Assembly (NCBI GenBank): GCA_021737785.1
Contig: JAIPDI010000043.1
Coordinates: 1 to 47,856, forward strand
Source of the DNA: Deltaproteobacteria bacterium
Lineage (GTDB): Bacteria > Desulfobacterota > DSM-4660 > Desulfatiglandales > Desulfatiglandaceae
DNA: 47,856 nt
Reading direction: 5' to 3'
In this document: positions 44,180-47,856 of the stretch, piece after piece
Numbering within the stretch: position 1 is the first letter of the stretch
Layout: each line of letters starts with the position of its first letter
Notes under the pieces: model-generated
What the model was told of the DNA's origin: nothing
Seen by the model: the letters and a program-made list of their open reading frames with translations, nothing else
Databases searched by the model: none
Made by a program: the position numbers and the translations under genes

Positions 44180-47100
44180 ATGACGCAATTTCTTGATATT
44201 CGAACCCTATCCTTCGTCATGGGGGCGACGTTTTTCGTCTTCGCCCTTTCAATGGTCTATTATGCGGTGAGCAGCAAGACATATCCCGGATTCAAGGCGT
44301 GGACTGTGGGAATCCTCCTGGAATGTCTGGCCTTCATGCTCATTGCACTGCGTCACCTTCTCCCTGATGCCATCACGATTATTGTTGCAAATTCACTTAA
44401 TTATTCAGCCTTGATCCTCCTCTATCTCGGGTTCAGGTCTTTTGCCGGATGGCCTGTGAAACCCCGCTTCCATATTGTTGTAGGATTTCTGGTCATGCTG
44501 ATTTTTTTCCCTCTCTTTACCTATATCAGGCCGAGTGTGAATGCGCGCATCTGCATCATCTCCGCTGCATCGGCTTTTTATTTCCTCTCCTGTGCCGTCG
44601 TCCTTGCGAGGGATATCCGTCAGGTTCTTGGAAGCCTGAACAGGCTCCTCATGGGGTCTCTACTGGGAATGTCCATGGTCATGGCACTCCGGGGGATTTT
44701 TTTCCTGATCCCTGCAAATGCCGTCGATAATTTTATGTCTTCGGGAGCTTTTCACGGGATGGCCCTGCTTGGCGTATTTGTCTTTTCGGTTCTGTTTATT
44801 ATCGGTCTGATACAGTTGAACTCCCAGATGATCGAAAAAGAATTATTCTGGGAACAGAAACGGCTCGGAGAAAGAGAAGAAAGCTACAGACACCTTGTGG
44901 AAGATTCGCTTCAAGGTGTGGTCGTTGCACAGGCCGACCCGCTGAGACTCAGCTTTGTCAGCAAACCGATGGCACTCATTACAGGGTACTCACATGAAGA
45001 ATTGAAAGCCTTCGGTTCCGAGCAAATCATGGAACTGATCCATCCGGAAGACCGGGGAAGGCTTTTTCAACATCTCAGAGACCGTCTTGCAGGAAAAGAG
45101 GCGCCCACCCAGTACGAGGCCCGGATCATCCATAAAACCGGGGAAACCCGGTGGGTCCTGATTTACAGCACCCGGATCATGCACGGAGGCGCCCCTGCCA
45201 CCCATACCGCGTTTCTGGACATTACCGATCGAAAAAAGGCGCAGGACGCCATGCAAAGCGCCAACGCGCGGATGCGTGCCGTGATGGAGTCGGTTCAGGC
45301 CGGGATCATTCTGGTCCGGGTTGAAGACCGCGTCATTGTGGAGGCCAATCCCGCGGCCGTACGAATGATCGGGGCCACGGCCGATCGTGTGATCGGCAGG
45401 GTCTGCAATGAATTCATATGCCCTGCAGAGACCGGGAAATGCCCGGTGATGGACCTTGGGCAGGAAATGGACAATGCGGAAAGAAGCATCCTGACTTCGA
45501 GCGGGACGATCCCGGTGCTGAAGACCGTCACGCGACTGTGGATCGATGGCCGGGAATATCTCCTCGAAAGCTTTGTGGATATCTCCCAATTGAAACAGGC
45601 AGAGGCGCAACTTCTGGAGATCAACCTGGAACTTGAAACCGCTACGGTCCGCGCCAACGAGATGGCTGTTCAGGCGGAGCTGGCCAGCGCGGCCAAGAGC
45701 GAGTTCTTAGCCAACATGAGCCACGAAATTCGGACCCCCATGAACGGGGTGATCGGCATGACCGAACTCCTGCTGGATACGAATTTGACCGAGGAGCAAC
45801 GACGGTATGCCGAGACCGTACGGGCCAGCGCCCAATCGCTGATGGTGCTTATCAATAACATCCTCGATTTTTCCAAGATTGAGGCCAGCAAACTCGATCT
45901 TGAAATCCTCGATTTTGACCTGCAATCTCTAATTGACGATTTTGCGGACACCCTGGCCCTCCAGGCGCACAAAAAAGGCCTGGAGCTGGTGTGCGGCATG
46001 GACCCGGATGTCCCGGCCCTCCTACGGGGCGACCCCGGGCGCCTTCGCCAGATCCTGATCAACCTAGCGGCCAACGCGGTCAAGTTCACCCATGCAGGTG
46101 AGGTGCTGATCCGCGTTTCGATGGTGGAGGAACTACAAAATAAGCAAAAGGGTGAGAGCGATATACTTCTTCGGTTTTCGGTGCGCGACACCGGGATCGG
46201 GATTCCTTCCGACCGGTTGCAGGATCTCTTCTCTCCCTTTACCCAGGTGGATGGGTCCACCACCCGCAAGTACGGCGGCACCGGGCTGGGGCTGTCCATC
46301 TCCAAACAGTTGGCCGAGATGATGGGCGGAAAGATCGGCGTGAAAAGTGAAGCGGGAAAAGGTTCGGAGTTCTGGTTTACGGCGCGTCTGGAAAAACAAC
46401 CCCAGGGAGGGATGGCCCAACCGCATCCTCCCGCGAACCTGCACGGGATACGCGTATTGATTGTGGATGACAACGCCGCCAACAGAGAAATCCTGAATGC
46501 CCGAATGACATCGTGGGGGATGCGCGTATCCGAAAGCATGGACGGCGAAAGGGCGATCGAGTCGCTTAACAAGGCGTTGGATGAGAACGATCCCTTTCAG
46601 TTTGCCGTCATCGACATGCAAATGCCGGGCATGGACGGTGAGGCCCTCGGCCGCATCATCAAATCCGACAGCCGTTTGGCAAGTACCCGAATGGTCATTC
46701 TGACCTCCATGGGGGTTCGCGGCGACACCGGCCGATTTATTGAGATCGGATTTGACGCCTGCCTGACGAAACCGGCACAAACCCTGGAACTGAAGGATGC
46801 TCTTTCCCAGGTACTGGAAAAAAGCAGGGATGAGACGCCGATATCCCGTCCCATAGCCACGCGTCCCACGGTCCGCGAAATCCAGAATCTTTTTGCCGGC
46901 CGCAGGGCCCGTATCCTCCTAACCGAGGACAACATCACCAATCAGCAGGTGGCACTGGCCATCATCAAGAAGCTGGGCCTGGACGCCGACGCCGTAACCA
47001 ACGGCGCCGAGGCCATCAAGTCGCTCCAGACGATTCCCTACGACCTGGTCCTCATGGATGTTCAGATGCCCGTGATGGATGGGCTGGAAGCCACGAGGAG

Positions 47101-47746
47101 AATTCGAAACGCGGAACGCGGAACGGGGAAGGGGGAAGAGGCACCTCCGACCTCTGACTTCCGTCTTCCGAGCTCCGGGCTCCGGGCTCCGACTTCCGGC
47201 ATCCCCATCATCGCCATGACCGCCCACGCCATGCAGGGGGACCGGGAGAGATGCTTGAAGGCGGGAATGAATGACTACATGGCGAAACCGATTTCGCCCC
47301 AGATCCTGGCAGAGACCTTGAAGAAGTGGCTCCCTAAAGAGAATAATGAACTCAGAGCAATGGACAATGAACCCGCGAAACCCGCATCACTCATCTCTTC
47401 ACATGCCTCATTGATTTGGGACCGTTCCGGCATGCTGGAACGGATGATGGGGGATGATGAAGTGGCCGGGGTGATTGTGGGAGCCTATCTGTTGGAGATC
47501 CCAAGGCAGATTCAGACTCTTAAGGAACACCTGTCGAGGGTAGACGCTCCGGGCGTTCGGCTTCAGATCCACACCATCAAGGGAGCGGCTGCAAACATGG
47601 GCGCCGAGGCCCTGCGTTCGGTGGCCTTTGAGATGGAAAAAGCGGCCGTGGACGGAGATCTGGACGCGGTCGGGAGAGCCATCCAAGAACTGGAAACGCA
47701 GTTTCAGCGCTTAAAGAATGATGGTCTCGTAAAAAGTAAAAGTTAA
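44180..47746 (+). CDS. Membrane hybrid histidine kinase with two receivers and HPt domain
   Basis: The 1188-residue phosphorelay sensor starts with about seven membrane helices (residues 8-215), then two PAS domains (about 232-355 and 360-480) and HisKA with NMSHEIRTPMNGVIGM (near 510-525). HATPase (VRDTGIGIPSDR, GGTGLGLSISK) spans about 620-745, the first receiver about 755-885, the second receiver about 909-1050, and the HPt domain about 1080-1180 with phospho-His1131 (QIHTIKGAAANMG). This is a BarA/ArcB-like tripartite relay. Between RRIR and IPIIAMTAHAM the second receiver contains about 32 extra residues encoded by heptamer arrays (47105-47200). ATG 44180 follows AGGGAAGG; the ATG at 44111 lies within a dispersed repeat. 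The partner regulator is unknown. Confidence 0.92.
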   Translation: MTQFLDIRTLSFVMGATFFVFALSMVYYAVSSKTYPGFKAWTVGILLECLAFMLIALRHLLPDAITIIVANSLNYSALILLYLGFRSFAGWPVKPRFHIVVGFLVMLIFFPLFTYIRPSVNARICIISAASAFYFLSCAVVLARDIRQVLGSLNRLLMGSLLGMSMVMALRGIFFLIPANAVDNFMSSGAFHGMALLGVFVFSVLFIIGLIQLNSQMIEKELFWEQKRLGEREESYRHLVEDSLQGVVVAQADPLRLSFVSKPMALITGYSHEELKAFGSEQIMELIHPEDRGRLFQHLRDRLAGKEAPTQYEARIIHKTGETRWVLIYSTRIMHGGAPATHTAFLDITDRKKAQDAMQSANARMRAVMESVQAGIILVRVEDRVIVEANPAAVRMIGATADRVIGRVCNEFICPAETGKCPVMDLGQEMDNAERSILTSSGTIPVLKTVTRLWIDGREYLLESFVDISQLKQAEAQLLEINLELETATVRANEMAVQAELASAAKSEFLANMSHEIRTPMNGVIGMTELLLDTNLTEEQRRYAETVRASAQSLMVLINNILDFSKIEASKLDLEILDFDLQSLIDDFADTLALQAHKKGLELVCGMDPDVPALLRGDPGRLRQILINLAANAVKFTHAGEVLIRVSMVEELQNKQKGESDILLRFSVRDTGIGIPSDRLQDLFSPFTQVDGSTTRKYGGTGLGLSISKQLAEMMGGKIGVKSEAGKGSEFWFTARLEKQPQGGMAQPHPPANLHGIRVLIVDDNAANREILNARMTSWGMRVSESMDGERAIESLNKALDENDPFQFAVIDMQMPGMDGEALGRIIKSDSRLASTRMVILTSMGVRGDTGRFIEIGFDACLTKPAQTLELKDALSQVLEKSRDETPISRPIATRPTVREIQNLFAGRRARILLTEDNITNQQVALAIIKKLGLDADAVTNGAEAIKSLQTIPYDLVLMDVQMPVMDGLEATRRIRNAERGTGKGEEAPPTSDFRLPSSGLRAPTSGIPIIAMTAHAMQGDRERCLKAGMNDYMAKPISPQILAETLKKWLPKENNELRAMDNEPAKPASLISSHASLIWDRSGMLERMMGDDEVAGVIVGAYLLEIPRQIQTLKEHLSRVDAPGVRLQIHTIKGAAANMGAEALRSVAFEMEKAAVDGDLDAVGRAIQELETQFQRLKNDGLVKSKS
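47105..47200. repeat. Two heptamer arrays inside a receiver domain
   Basis: CGGAACG/GGGAAGG units (47105-47140) are followed by about eight CCTCCGA/CTTCCGT/GCTCCGG units (47145-47200), all of 7-base period, and together an in-frame insertion. The first half is roughly the complement of the second, so it could also fold back on itself. Confidence 0.8.
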
Positions 47747-47852
47747 TTAAACGATTGAAATAATTGTAAATAGACTCATTTTTAGCTTGCTTTTTGCCCT
47801 ACATTTTGGTATAGAAATAGACCAGTTGTTAACCCATTGTAGGTGAAAAGCA

Positions 47853-47856
47853 TGAT
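47853..47856 (+). other. Possible start of a following gene
   Basis: An ATG at 47853 follows TAGGTGAAAAGC, a fair ribosome binding site, three bases before the window ends. The preceding 106 bases after the kinase are AT-rich with no repeat array and could be its promoter region. Confidence 0.25.

Overview
The window looks like chromosome from an obligately anaerobic, GC-rich member of the Desulfobacterota (a sulfate reducer or syntroph, possibly of the Desulfatiglans/Desulfobacteraceae kind). This is inferred from gene content: a membrane Fe-S ETF:menaquinone oxidoreductase, EtfAB, heterodisulfide-reductase-like proteins (HdrD and a double HdrA), a tungsten aldehyde:ferredoxin oxidoreductase (AOR), a molybdopterin oxidoreductase, a phenylphosphate-synthase-like pair and a selenocysteine tRNA. 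No 16S gene or other taxonomic marker is present.

Layout. 1-2.1 kb: three leftward genes (a hypothetical, an exported protein, an ADP-ribosylglycohydrolase). 2.4-4.5 kb: an orphan molybdopterin oxidoreductase. 4.6-6.1 kb: a leftward, overlapping LysR regulator/HD-domain pair. 6.3-25.3 kb: a long rightward metabolic cluster consisting of the ETF:quinone oxidoreductase, etfA-etfB, a phytoene-desaturase-like flavoprotein, an SDR dehydrogenase, HdrD-like, double HdrA-like, AOR, a polyferredoxin, PpsA-like and PpsB-like proteins, a receiver-only response regulator and a Tm-1-like/UPF0261 protein. 25.3-25.5 kb: a leftward tRNA-Sec with its own promoter and terminator. 25.5-29.9 kb: housekeeping genes (asd, sir2, a YvlD-type membrane protein, radA). 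30.2-47.8 kb: a signalling region with three very large PAS histidine kinases, a sigma-54 response regulator, CheW, a chemoreceptor and small proteins.

How the genes may work together (inference). The metabolic cluster resembles an anaerobic aromatic or acyl-CoA catabolic locus. The Pps-like pair would activate a hydroxylated substrate by phosphoryl transfer. The AOR/ferredoxin/HdrD/HdrA set is arranged like the BamBCDE part of class II benzoyl-CoA reductase, but its AOR keeps canonical aldehyde-oxidoreductase residues. EtfAB and the membrane Fe-S protein would pass acyl-CoA-derived electrons to menaquinone. The LysR gene is divergent from the cluster, and two LysR-type boxes 20 bp apart lie before a TTGACA promoter.

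The most unusual feature is in the spacers. Nearly all longer intergenic regions are filled with degenerate direct repeats of 7, 8 or 9 bp period, in at least eight sequence families. Several run into or sit inside coding sequence in frame: the HATPase domain of one kinase, the second receiver of another, and the C-termini of the ETF:quinone oxidoreductase and RadA. A palindromic element recurs four times around the signalling genes. The first large kinase and the adjacent sigma-54 regulator each carry a single-base deletion frameshift.
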